This document shows positions 1 through 6,280 of a stretch of 35,661 bases of DNA, in pieces; within the stretch, counting starts at the first letter, position 1; each line of letters begins with the position of its first letter. The translations under genes and the position numbers were made by a program. Where the stretch lies: positions 1 through 35,661 of the IMG/VR virus record IMGVR_UViG_3300030389_001864; one strand, 5' to 3'. Source of the stretch: a virus. Below the pieces are notes generated by a model. That model searched no databases. It saw only the letters and a program-made list of their open reading frames with translations, and had not been told where the DNA came from.

Positions 1-99
1 GCAGACTTGGCAACCTTATCCCTCACTTTGCGGATGGAGGACATGAGTTGATCCTCAGACACTTGCTGCCTTTGTAACGTCTCTGTCTTCCTTAGAGCA
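1..99. repeat. Left copy of terminal redundancy (circular joint)
   Basis: Bases 2-99 are identical to 35564-35661, the last 98 bases of the window. Base 1 is g where its counterpart 35563 is a. A minus-strand gene reads in frame through the joint, so this is best explained as the overlap of a circular assembly or of a circularly permuted genome. The unit genome is then about 35,562 bp. The one-base difference may be a polymorphism or an error. Confidence 0.9.
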
Positions 100-188
100 G
101 GAGAGAACTCCATACGCATTGCATGAATTTCATCTGTAAGACGGGCTATAGACTCAATTAGCTTATTCAGTGTATTTTCTTCTTGCAT
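1..188 (-). CDS. Small hypothetical helical protein, first gene of the replication operon (wraps the joint)
   Basis: The gene starts at ATG 188 and runs leftward off the window edge. It continues at 35563 and stops with TAA at 35559-35561, giving 63 aa. The product is rich in E, K, R and Q, looks wholly helical (it begins MQEENTLNKLIES), and has no Cys or membrane segment. I do not recognise the family. Its stop overlaps the start of the VRR-NUC gene by 17 nt, which suggests coupled translation. It is the first gene after the strong minus-strand promoter at 255-283. A role as a DNA-binding or early regulatory peptide is possible but not shown. Confidence 0.75.
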   Translation of the reverse strand, partial: MQEENTLNKLIESIARLTDEIHAMRMEFSPALRKTETLQRQQVSEDQLMSSIRKVRDKVAKS

Positions 189-192
189 TCTG

Positions 193-262
193 ATTTACGT
201 TTCAATAGTATTGGTAACAGTCGTAAACATCGTAAATAACGTATCAGTGTGAGCACTTTACG
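193..262. promoter_or_regulatory. Operator-like cluster in the lysogeny/replication control region
   Basis: The 119-bp divergent gap holds four CGTAAA elements: ATTTACG at 193-199 (inverted), CGTAAAC at 222-228, CGTAAAT at 231-237 and CTTTACG at 256-262 (inverted). It also holds AACGTATCAG at 238-247. The last CGTAAA copy lies over the -10 of the minus promoter. Two of the CGTAAAC elements and the complement of AACGTATCAG recur in the other divergent control region (27749-27755, 27875-27881, 27911-27920). The natural candidate ligand is the XRE repressor encoded at 1697-2080. That assignment is inference. Confidence 0.5.
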
Positions 263-283
263 CATTAGTAAACTGCGTGTCAA
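255..283 (-). promoter_or_regulatory. Sigma70-type promoter for the replication operon
   Basis: On the minus strand a perfect -35 TTGACA (283-278) is followed after 17 nt by TAAAGT (260-255), which matches the -10 consensus at four of six positions. Transcription would start near 248 and run into the 63-aa gene at 188, then across the circular joint. Operator-like CGTAAA elements overlap the -10 and lie downstream of the start, as expected for a repressed lytic promoter. Confidence 0.65.
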
Positions 284-307
284 TCTTTTTTTTCAACAAG
301 GAGCAGA

Positions 308-1459
308 ATGGCAGGAGGAAGGGGTAAATATGAGTGGTTGTGGTATGACCCATCCAGAGAGCAGTACCGTGCTCTGATCTATATCAACGGGGTCAGGAAG
401 AGACCCAAGTTGATGACACGGAAAGAGGAACTGTCTCTGATTGAGAACGGGGCAGAGGATTGGGAGATTGAGAAGATCCTGAACGAGAGGTATAAAGAGA
501 TCCTAGATCAGTATGTCAACCCTGCAGAGGGGATGACCCTGAATGCTCTCTTGAATGACTACTGGACCCTGCATCTCAGTAATGAGAAACACGGTGCTCA
601 GTATGAGCTTTACCATAATTTCTGGAGGAAGCAGTTAGGAAAGAGACTGATCCAGGAGATTAAGAAGGGAGACATTGCAGTAGCCAGAGACACACTGAAG
701 GACCGTGCTCCCTCCACTAAGAACAAGTATGTCTACAGTCTCAGTTCTGTCTTTGAGTTTGCAGTCGAGAGAGATTGGTTAGAAGACAACCCTTGCAGAC
801 GGGTCAAGTCCCTCAAGGTGAAAAATGAACGAGACCGATGGTTGTCCACAGAAGAGTTGGACAGACTGTATGAGGAGTGTAAGAACTCCAACAACCCACA
901 TCTTTATCTGGCAGTCAGGATATCCATCCAGACAGGGTGCAGACGGGGGGAACTGTTTCCTAAGAAGTCCTATAAGAAGGACAAAGAGGGCAGACCCCTC
1001 AGAGACCCACAGAAGGTCTTTGACAGTTATGTGGGAGGGTTGAAGTGGGAGAACGTGGACCTAGATAAAGGTCTGCTCCTGCTCACCCACACCAAGACAG
1101 GACTGAACCGCAAGGTTGCAGTCACAGGAGATGCTCTCGATATGCTCAGAGACCTCTCCAAGACACCCTGCATCCACGGATATGTATTCCACATAAACGG
1201 TGTACCCGTGGCAGGGCAGACTCCATTGAGGGAGTCTTTTGAACGAGCGTGTCAACGTGCAGGTCTGGAAGACTTTCACTGGCACGATCTCAGGCATTGT
1301 TGTGCATCCTATCTTGCCCAGAGTAAGGCAACCGATCTGGAGATTGCTATCCAGTTAGGTCACTCCGGGACAGATCTGGTGAAACGCTATGCCCACTTGA
1401 GGGAGGACAACTCCCTGAACCTTGTCGAGAAGATCGAAAGGAGAACAGGTAAATTATGA
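308..1459 (+). CDS. int: Tyrosine-family site-specific integrase
   Basis: This 383-aa tyrosine recombinase would integrate the phage at attP (2189-2430). The catalytic set is visible: R212 in TGCRRGEL, K263, H326-x2-R329 in WHDLRH, H352 in LGHSGT and nucleophile Y361 in KRYAHL. Residues about 75-165 form the core-binding SAM-like domain (it includes LLNDYWTLHL and NPCRRVKSLK). The N-terminal ~70 residues would be the arm-binding domain. An extra ~26-residue, lysine-rich stretch (about 217-243) separates GEL from GLKWENVDL, which are normally nearly contiguous. The start is ATG with AAGGAG eight bases upstream. The stop overlaps the next mini-gene as ATGA, so integrase and repressor share an operon. 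Confidence 0.95.
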   Translation: MAGGRGKYEWLWYDPSREQYRALIYINGVRKRPKLMTRKEELSLIENGAEDWEIEKILNERYKEILDQYVNPAEGMTLNALLNDYWTLHLSNEKHGAQYELYHNFWRKQLGKRLIQEIKKGDIAVARDTLKDRAPSTKNKYVYSLSSVFEFAVERDWLEDNPCRRVKSLKVKNERDRWLSTEELDRLYEECKNSNNPHLYLAVRISIQTGCRRGELFPKKSYKKDKEGRPLRDPQKVFDSYVGGLKWENVDLDKGLLLLTHTKTGLNRKVAVTGDALDMLRDLSKTPCIHGYVFHINGVPVAGQTPLRESFERACQRAGLEDFHWHDLRHCCASYLAQSKATDLEIAIQLGHSGTDLVKRYAHLREDNSLNLVEKIERRTGKL

Positions 1460-1542
1460 AAACACAAAGAGGTGTTATAGGTAAGTGGTCAAGAAGTAAT
1501 CAGTTAGTCTATTTTGGACAAACATTTTGGGGGGAAAAATGA
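1456..1542 (+). CDS. 28-aa mini-protein between integrase and repressor
   Basis: The ORF starts at the ATGA that ends the integrase gene and itself ends in ATGA, which starts the next mini-gene. The 28-aa product is basic and aromatic (it begins MKTQRGVIGKWSRSN). There is no separate Shine-Dalgarno, so translation would depend on re-initiation. I recognise no family. The strict overlap on both sides is the main argument that it is translated. It could be a leader peptide that tunes downstream repressor synthesis. Confidence 0.5.
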   Translation: MKTQRGVIGKWSRSNQLVYFGQTFWGEK

Positions 1543-1700
1543 AATGGATTAATTGCCGTGGAGGTTTTGTTCATTACCATCCACCACCCAAATATTTAAT
1601 TACAGATTCGGCCCCAAAGGGTTCAAGTATTAATTACGCCTATACACTTAGGCGTAGGAAAAAATCTACTACGCAGTACCACCCACCACCAGATAAATGA
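1539..1700 (+). CDS. 53-aa mini-protein with two YHPPP motifs
   Basis: The ORF fills the gap between the 28-aa gene and the repressor, with ATGA overlaps at both ends. The product carries YHPPP twice, near residue 13 (HYHPPPKY) and at the C-terminus (QYHPPPDK), separated by a basic LRRRKK stretch near residue 42. I do not know the family. GGGGGGAAAA just upstream gives a weak ribosome site. It may bind the repressor or a host protein, but nothing in the sequence fixes a function. Confidence 0.55.
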   Translation: MKWINCRGGFVHYHPPPKYLITDSAPKGSSINYAYTLRRRKKSTTQYHPPPDK

Positions 1701-2080
1701 AAGCAAAAACAGAAGAGTCCATAGCACTAGGATTACGTCTAAAGGAAGCCAGAAACAGAACTGGACTGAATCAGGCAGAATTCGCAGAAAAGATAGGAGT
1801 TGCCCGTGACACAATCTCAAGGGCAGAGGTGGGAGCACAATCTCCCACAGAAAAATTATTAAGAAAGATCACAGAAGTTCATGGTATTGACTTTGTGTGG
1901 TTACTGACAGGAGATACTTCATCAAGAGAAAAGGAGGAGTATGACACACTAAAAGAAAAGTATGAGAACCAGGTAAAAACTATTACAGAGCAAAAAGCAA
2001 CCATTGCTGCTCTGGAGAAAACAATAACGATTTTGGCAACACAACTTAGAGGATCTTCTAATGACGAAAGGAGTAGTTAG
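1697..2080 (+). CDS. XRE-family (Cro/CI-like) repressor with coiled-coil tail
   Basis: This 127-aa protein has a lambda-repressor-type helix-turn-helix at about residues 12-66 (LKEARNRTGLNQAEFAEKIG, then TISRAEVG). The C-terminal half (about 78-117) is a heptad-rich coiled coil (EEYDTLKEKYENQVKTITEQ) and would supply dimerisation. There is no S24 autoprotease domain, so RecA-driven self-cleavage is not expected. It is the fourth gene of the integrase operon, coupled to the preceding gene by ATGA. It is the likely master repressor, though a Cro-like or activator role cannot be excluded. Confidence 0.85.
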   Translation: MKAKTEESIALGLRLKEARNRTGLNQAEFAEKIGVARDTISRAEVGAQSPTEKLLRKITEVHGIDFVWLLTGDTSSREKEEYDTLKEKYENQVKTITEQKATIAALEKTITILATQLRGSSNDERSS

Positions 2081-2222
2081 CTTAAAAAAGAAGATTCAGA
2101 AGACATCAAATAAGATTGAAGAGCAGGATGAGAAAATCCAATCTTTAATCTATGTGGTCAACCTTCTGATGGGGGAGATCAGTTCCAAAACTGGTCTCAA
2201 AAATGGAAGTGTTTCGCAATAA
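2061..2222 (+). CDS. Small coiled-coil protein downstream of the repressor
   Basis: This 53-aa ORF starts at ATG 2061, 20 nt inside the repressor gene and in another frame, and ends with TAA 2220-2222. GAGG lies about nine bases upstream. The product has a basic N-terminus (LKKKIQK), a heptad-like helix (NKIEEQDEKIQSLIYVVNLL) and a short polar tail. It resembles the repressor's coiled-coil tail in style, so it may hetero-oligomerise with it, for instance as an antirepressor or co-repressor. That is inference. Its 3' end overlaps the left attP arm element, so integration leaves it at one prophage edge. Confidence 0.6.
   Translation: MTKGVVSLKKKIQKTSNKIEEQDEKIQSLIYVVNLLMGEISSKTGLKNGSVSQ
2189..2216 (+). 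repeat. Left arm element of attP
   Basis: AACTGGTCTCA (2189-2199) matches the ACTGGTCCCA repeats on the other side of the tRNA-like core except for one base. TGGAAGTGTTTCGCA begins at 2204 and is followed by a near copy TGGAAGTGTCGCA beginning at 2242. Direct repeats on both sides of a core are typical integrase arm-type or accessory-factor sites. The assignment rests on position and repetition only. Confidence 0.5.
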
Positions 2223-2262
2223 GTGTGTAATTACAGATACATGGAAGTGTCGCACACTCCCT

Positions 2263-2300
2263 CCTAAATCTTGCGTGTCTACCAATTCCACCACTCTCGC
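2263..2300 (-). other. attP core: 5' half of a tRNA-Leu(UAG) gene
   Basis: Read on the minus strand from 2300, the sequence is the 5' half of a leucine tRNA: acceptor strand GCGAGAG, D-arm with AATTGGTAGAC, and anticodon strand CAAGATTTAGG with anticodon TAG. Similarity stops just past the anticodon, because the bases that should pair with CAAGA are absent and there is no T-arm. This is a core of identity with the host gene, with strand exchange at or near the anticodon loop. It is not a working tRNA gene. It lies downstream of the integrase-repressor operon. Confidence 0.75.
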
Positions 2301-2358
2301 AAAAGAGAAATACCGTGGGATTTCAGTCAGATACCCTGATCACAGGGTGTGAAACTAA

Positions 2359-2430
2359 ACTGGTCCCATACTGGTCCCAAAGTCAAATGGACCAGTTTTG
2401 GGACTATCTCAGTCCCAAATGCAGTCCCAG
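2359..2430. repeat. Right arm of attP: repeated ACTGGTCCCA elements
   Basis: ACTGGTCCCA occurs at 2359-2368 and 2370-2379, an inverted ACCAGT at 2391-2396, and AGTCCCA-type half copies near 2411 and 2423. TGGGACT (2399-2405) and AGTCCCA (2411-2417) form a perfect 7-bp inverted repeat around five bases. These are candidate integrase arm-type sites. The hairpin may also help end the two converging transcription units, although no T-run follows. The array reaches the stop of the endolysin gene. Confidence 0.6.
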
Positions 2431-2432
2431 AA

Positions 2433-2924
2433 TTACTCTGGCAACCCCGGTGTATATCGAACCTTACCCTTGACCCTGGATGCAGTAAGAACCTCCATCT
2501 TGTTGTCTTGGTCCAATGAGTCATAACTGACATGGACCCAACCTGAATTTGGCCCCTTCTTAGGGTCATAGAACTCCAAAATTAATTGTGAAAAACGGAG
2601 ATTGTCTCTGATCCAGACCGCAAGTTCAAGGTTGGATATTTCTTCAGAGATCACCTCAAAATCTGCTGCAGCCTTGGTAAAACTGCAACAATGATCTGAG
2701 GTGTCTGACCCCCCTGCAATTTCATTCACTTCGGGATTTCTGAAACAACTCGAAACACGAACCCGTCCAAAGTGATCTCTCACAGGCTGAAGCACGTTCT
2801 GTGTCAGAGCAGTCATGTTCACCAGTGCTTGAGGTGGTGGATTAAACTGTTCTTCTATTCCGTGCCTGACTGCGATGGTTGAAGCAACCAATTCTTTCAG
2901 AGAAAAATTCTTGGACAGGTTCAT
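2433..2924 (-). CDS. Peptidase M15-type endolysin
   Basis: This 163-aa protein resembles peptidase M15A (D-Ala-D-Ala carboxypeptidase/L-Ala-D-Glu endopeptidase) lysins, which cut the peptide stems of peptidoglycan. The N-terminus NFSLKELVAS and the RVSSCFRNPEVN segment are typical. Zinc ligands would be H78, D88 and H131 (GWVHVSY). The frame is open upstream to 3029, but ATG 2924 is chosen because the domain begins there and AGGGA precedes it, directly after the preceding gene's stop. There is no signal peptide, so export would depend on a holin. It is the last gene of the late operon. Confidence 0.85.
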   Translation of the reverse strand: MNLSKNFSLKELVASTIAVRHGIEEQFNPPPQALVNMTALTQNVLQPVRDHFGRVRVSSCFRNPEVNEIAGGSDTSDHCCSFTKAAADFEVISEEISNLELAVWIRDNLRFSQLILEFYDPKKGPNSGWVHVSYDSLDQDNKMEVLTASRVKGKVRYTPGLPE

Positions 2925-2928
2925 ATTA

Positions 2929-3195
2929 CTATCCCTTGATAAGATCCAAGACGGATTTGTGACCATGAGAGTTGTCACCGTCCACAGCACTGTCAAGTGC
3001 TTCTCGTACTTCTTTGGGAAGTTTATCAAGATGTGGTTCTAGGTGTTCTGCTGCTAACGATTGTGCTTTATCAGCGACAATATCTTTCAGCATGTTAGCC
3101 ACGAATGGCAGGACCAGATTGAGCATAACTTCTTCCTTTCTTTGTTTGGGGTTAATGAAGTCATAAAAAGTCTCAATTATTTTTGTTAAGTTCAT
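2929..3195 (-). CDS. Small lysis-cassette protein of unknown function
   Basis: The 88-aa product starts at ATG 3195 behind a very strong GGAGGAGG site and overlaps the preceding holin candidate by 23 nt. A modestly hydrophobic helix (MLNLVLPFVANMLKDIV, residues 24-40) is followed by a polar helical segment with EHLEPHLDKLPKEVREAL. It could be a membrane-associated lysis accessory protein. A shorter start at M24 is possible. I do not recognise the family, and the role is suggested only by its place between holin and endolysin genes. Confidence 0.7.
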   Translation of the reverse strand: MNLTKIIETFYDFINPKQRKEEVMLNLVLPFVANMLKDIVADKAQSLAAEHLEPHLDKLPKEVREALDSAVDGDNSHGHKSVLDLIKG

Positions 3196-3517
3196 TGTTT
3201 ACCTCCTCCTTCTTCTCATCGTTACTATCAGAGGTGTCTGACTTGGGATCTCCATACATGAAAGATCCAATTTGTGAAATCAGAACCGTGAGTGCTCCGA
3301 TCACGGATACCAAAAGTGTAGATGTTTTGTCATCCATCTGAATAGGTTGATACATCAAACTATAGATGGTGAACCCATACAGACCCAAGATCAGGATTGC
3401 TAAGAGAAACCTAAAAGATGCTCTTCTGAGAACAATTTTCTCTGTAACAGTAAACTCACGTTTACCATTTGCTTTGGGTGGGTCTGTCTCTGTAATTTTT
3501 TCTATGGTTTTAGCCAT
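3173..3517 (-). CDS. Two-TM holin candidate
   Basis: The 114-aa product has two predicted membrane helices, at about residues 35-56 (FLLAILILGLYGFTIYSL) and 68-86 (LLVSVIGALTVLISQIGSF), and a strongly charged tail (DSNDEKKEEVNNELNKNN). That layout fits a class II holin. ATG 3517 is preferred over an upstream ATG at 3541 because GGAGG sits five bases before it. The upstream gene ends eight nt inside this one. Confidence 0.65.
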   Translation of the reverse strand: MAKTIEKITETDPPKANGKREFTVTEKIVLRRASFRFLLAILILGLYGFTIYSLMYQPIQMDDKTSTLLVSVIGALTVLISQIGSFMYGDPKSDTSDSNDEKKEEVNNELNKNN

Positions 3518-3962
3518 TTCTACCTCCAATCCTTCCTGCAATCACATATTCTTTTAAACTCTCAACCTCCCTCTCCACATTCTGCATCCTAGTATCCAAC
3601 TGACCAATGGCAGTCTTCACCTCAATCCAATCTGTTTTATCCAGTGATTCTCTGACTAGATCCTCAAACTTGTCTGTGAGTTTGATACGGTCTTGTCGAG
3701 CCTGATTCTCAGTTCTATAGAACCACATACCCAGAATGATCAACATTGCTCCCACAATACCCTGACCCATAATCATGTCCACCAGTTGATTAGGCAGTTC
3801 GTTGATACCAGAGCTTTGTGGTTGCACCACACTAAACTGGTGGTACTGAGGTTCAGGTGGTACTTGCATTTGTTGCATAGTTTGCTGTGCCTTCGTCATG
3901 TGATGACCCATCCCGTATGCAGTACCTATGAGGAAAATGCCTGTCAGTATTAGTTTTCTCAT
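3510..3962 (-). CDS. Membrane-anchored lysis protein (holin or spanin-like)
   Basis: The 150-aa product has a short basic start plus hydrophobic helix (MRKLILTGIFLIGTAYG), a Q/P-rich linker, a second membrane helix at about 69-85 (GIVGAMLIILGMWFY), and a charged heptad-rich C-terminus. Such an arrangement occurs in phage holins and in spanin-like envelope proteins. It overlaps the 773-aa virion gene by four nt and the next lysis gene by eight. Which of the two TM proteins is the actual holin cannot be decided from sequence. Confidence 0.6.
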   Translation of the reverse strand: MRKLILTGIFLIGTAYGMGHHMTKAQQTMQQMQVPPEPQYHQFSVVQPQSSGINELPNQLVDMIMGQGIVGAMLIILGMWFYRTENQARQDRIKLTDKFEDLVRESLDKTDWIEVKTAIGQLDTRMQNVEREVESLKEYVIAGRIGGRNG

Positions 3963-6280
3963 ACGACTCTCTCGATGTCTGTCTGTGCTTGCTCTTTCAG
4001 ACCTTTGATCTTTCTGTCTCTCGTACCCATCTGATCTCCACCCTGATCCATAAAACTCATCTGAAAGTCACGGAGATAGGTCATAGTGGGGTCCACAGGC
4101 TTGCCCAAAAGAATACTGAGTTGGATCTTTTGAGGTAAGGTCATGTCAGGTTCTCCATTTGCCAGACCCTTAAATATTTCACCCTGTATGTTTTGGAAAA
4201 ATTCTGGATAAACAGAAACTATTGCTTCACGGTGCTCAGAAGTCAGTGTCCCATTTATTAAATGACCAAAGATTTTTAGAGGCTCATTTACAATTTCTGA
4301 ATACCTCATAAATTTTGCTAATTCTGCAGGGTTTGGCGTATAAGGTTTTTCTGGTAAAACTAACTGTAAATTTGCAGATGGGTCTTTAGGTAGTTTTGAA
4401 TGTAGAAAATTTACACCTCTTGCTAAGGACTGCATCACTGCACCCTGCACTGCAGTGTTACCTTTCATTGTTGGCATTGACTGCTCAATGCTTGCAAACA
4501 AAGAGTCTTGATTCGTCATCACCTCATTCAGATCTTTTCTCATTTTCTCAAAGTTTTTCATTTGAGACTTCATGCTTACTCGATCTGGATAAGTTCTACC
4601 TGCTACAACCGGGACTCCTTTCAAAGTCCCTTTCATCAAACCTTTTACTGCTTTTGTCATGATGCTTTGAGTTCTGGATATATTTCCCAAAGCACCTGTC
4701 ATGTCTAAAATGTTGTCCAGAGTCCTAGCAGCAATTAGTTCTCCTTTGTCCCTTGCCATTTTTCGGAGCAACATACCTGTCATCAAACCTGCAGTACCAC
4801 CACCTATGCTTCCCAGAATGGACTCTCCTGCAGCAATACCTCCTGCTCCCAGACCTGCACCTAAGTTCATTGATGTCAGACCAAACGTATTGTTGACTGC
4901 ATCTCTACGCACAGATGCAGACATGAGCATCTCTAAGTCTCTAAGATCACCATAGTCATTTTTGAGTTGTTTGAATGTTTCAAAGAGTGCTTTGTCTGGG
5001 TTATTTATCAGACTTTGCTCCACACGTTCCAAAACATTCTCAGACTCCTCTCTGAGCACCTTAGACATAGATCCATAGATTCGGTCCATCCCATCAGAAA
5101 CTGATGTTCCAGGCATGGGTTTAGTCCAGTTCTTGAGCTTGGAATACAGACGTTTCTGTGTCTCTAATCCAAAGAAATCTTGGTCAGGAAGTTTTCTGAT
5201 CTCATCAATCTCTTTGTCTGCTTTATTGATCAGATTCTTTACTGCTTTTGGTAATTGATTTTCTGGTATGAGTTCACCAGAAGGATCTTTAAACTGTGCT
5301 CTGATCTCTAACTTCATTCGGTCTGCTAGATCACTGGTATTGACTAGGAAGTTGTCACCTTGAACCTTTCTGACCTCTTTCAAAACATCGTTGAGCTTCT
5401 GACCTGTCTGGGGTATTAGACTGTCCTGAAGTGTGTTCAGAATGTTTTCATGATCTGAAAGAGATTTGATTGCACCTTGTTGTTGGAGTTCTCTCATCCT
5501 TCTACCAATCTGACCAACTCTCTCCCGATTCATTCCATAACGGGTCAGTTTGTTGTATTCAGGAGTTCTTGCACCTGTAGATCTGAAGTAAAGGTAATCT
5601 GCCAGAGACTTGCCCTTACCCCCAACAAAAGAAAGAGATCGAGATAACAGACCAGAAATACCACCTATTGCACTTCCAAACCCAGATCCTGCTATAATTT
5701 GCTCTGCAGACAGGTTTGGTTTTTCATTTAAGATAGACTCAGAGACTGCCATTGGTGTGGTTGCAATGGCACCCTCGACTGCTCCAGAAGCAATACCTCC
5801 AGTAATCTTACCTTTGAGTCTGCTCTTGACTAAGGAACTACCAATAGCCATTGCTCCACCCACAGGTGTGAAGCGTGGCAGAACCGCAAGAGCTTCACCT
5901 GTTAAGTTAAAACCAGGATTTGCATCACGATAGGCTTTGATAGCATCTGCAGGAATACCTGCATCTGTCAGAAGTTTGTCTGAGTATCCGAATGAGAGGG
6001 ATCTCAGAAAACCAAGTGCTAGAGAAGTTCCAGGTCTTTTAGAAGCAAATGACCTAAGTTTTGCCAACTCAACATCTTTTGCCCCTGCATACTGATACCC
6101 ATCTCTTAGTGCTAAATGTCCATCAGTGGCAGGTATCTCAAAGACATCACCAGTGTCATCTTTGATGTGTACTTTGTCACCTTGGAGAAAAGAATGACTG
6201 CCACTCAAAACTAATTGAGCAACTTCATTATCAGGAACAGTTCTGACTTCCTCTGTCTCGTAATCGTAAAGTCTTGCCAT
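3959..6280 (-). CDS. Internal virion (ejection) protein, 773 aa
   Basis: This is the last of three consecutive long proteins in the position of podovirus ejection proteins. It has several glycine/alanine-rich, membrane-compatible segments: around 130-165, around 190-215 (SGFGSAIGGISGLLSRSL) and around 470-505 (NLGAGLGAGGIAAGES). These are separated by long charged helices. Such proteins are packed inside the capsid and form a conduit through the host envelope during DNA entry. The family call is by context and composition; no catalytic domain such as lytic transglycosylase is evident. The start overlaps the preceding gene's stop. Confidence 0.7.
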   Translation of the reverse strand: MARLYDYETEEVRTVPDNEVAQLVLSGSHSFLQGDKVHIKDDTGDVFEIPATDGHLALRDGYQYAGAKDVELAKLRSFASKRPGTSLALGFLRSLSFGYSDKLLTDAGIPADAIKAYRDANPGFNLTGEALAVLPRFTPVGGAMAIGSSLVKSRLKGKITGGIASGAVEGAIATTPMAVSESILNEKPNLSAEQIIAGSGFGSAIGGISGLLSRSLSFVGGKGKSLADYLYFRSTGARTPEYNKLTRYGMNRERVGQIGRRMRELQQQGAIKSLSDHENILNTLQDSLIPQTGQKLNDVLKEVRKVQGDNFLVNTSDLADRMKLEIRAQFKDPSGELIPENQLPKAVKNLINKADKEIDEIRKLPDQDFFGLETQKRLYSKLKNWTKPMPGTSVSDGMDRIYGSMSKVLREESENVLERVEQSLINNPDKALFETFKQLKNDYGDLRDLEMLMSASVRRDAVNNTFGLTSMNLGAGLGAGGIAAGESILGSIGGGTAGLMTGMLLRKMARDKGELIAARTLDNILDMTGALGNISRTQSIMTKAVKGLMKGTLKGVPVVAGRTYPDRVSMKSQMKNFEKMRKDLNEVMTNQDSLFASIEQSMPTMKGNTAVQGAVMQSLARGVNFLHSKLPKDPSANLQLVLPEKPYTPNPAELAKFMRYSEIVNEPLKIFGHLINGTLTSEHREAIVSVYPEFFQNIQGEIFKGLANGEPDMTLPQKIQLSILLGKPVDPTMTYLRDFQMSFMDQGGDQMGTRDRKIKGLKEQAQTDIERVV

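Noticed and set aside
2200-2301. A complete functional tRNA-Leu gene
   Set aside because: Only the 5' half to the anticodon is present; the 3' strand of the anticodon stem and the T-arm are missing.
2925-3029. N-terminal extension of the endolysin (starting MINFPKKYEK)
   Set aside because: It overlaps the preceding lysis gene in another frame, lacks a ribosome site, and precedes the recognised start of the M15 domain.
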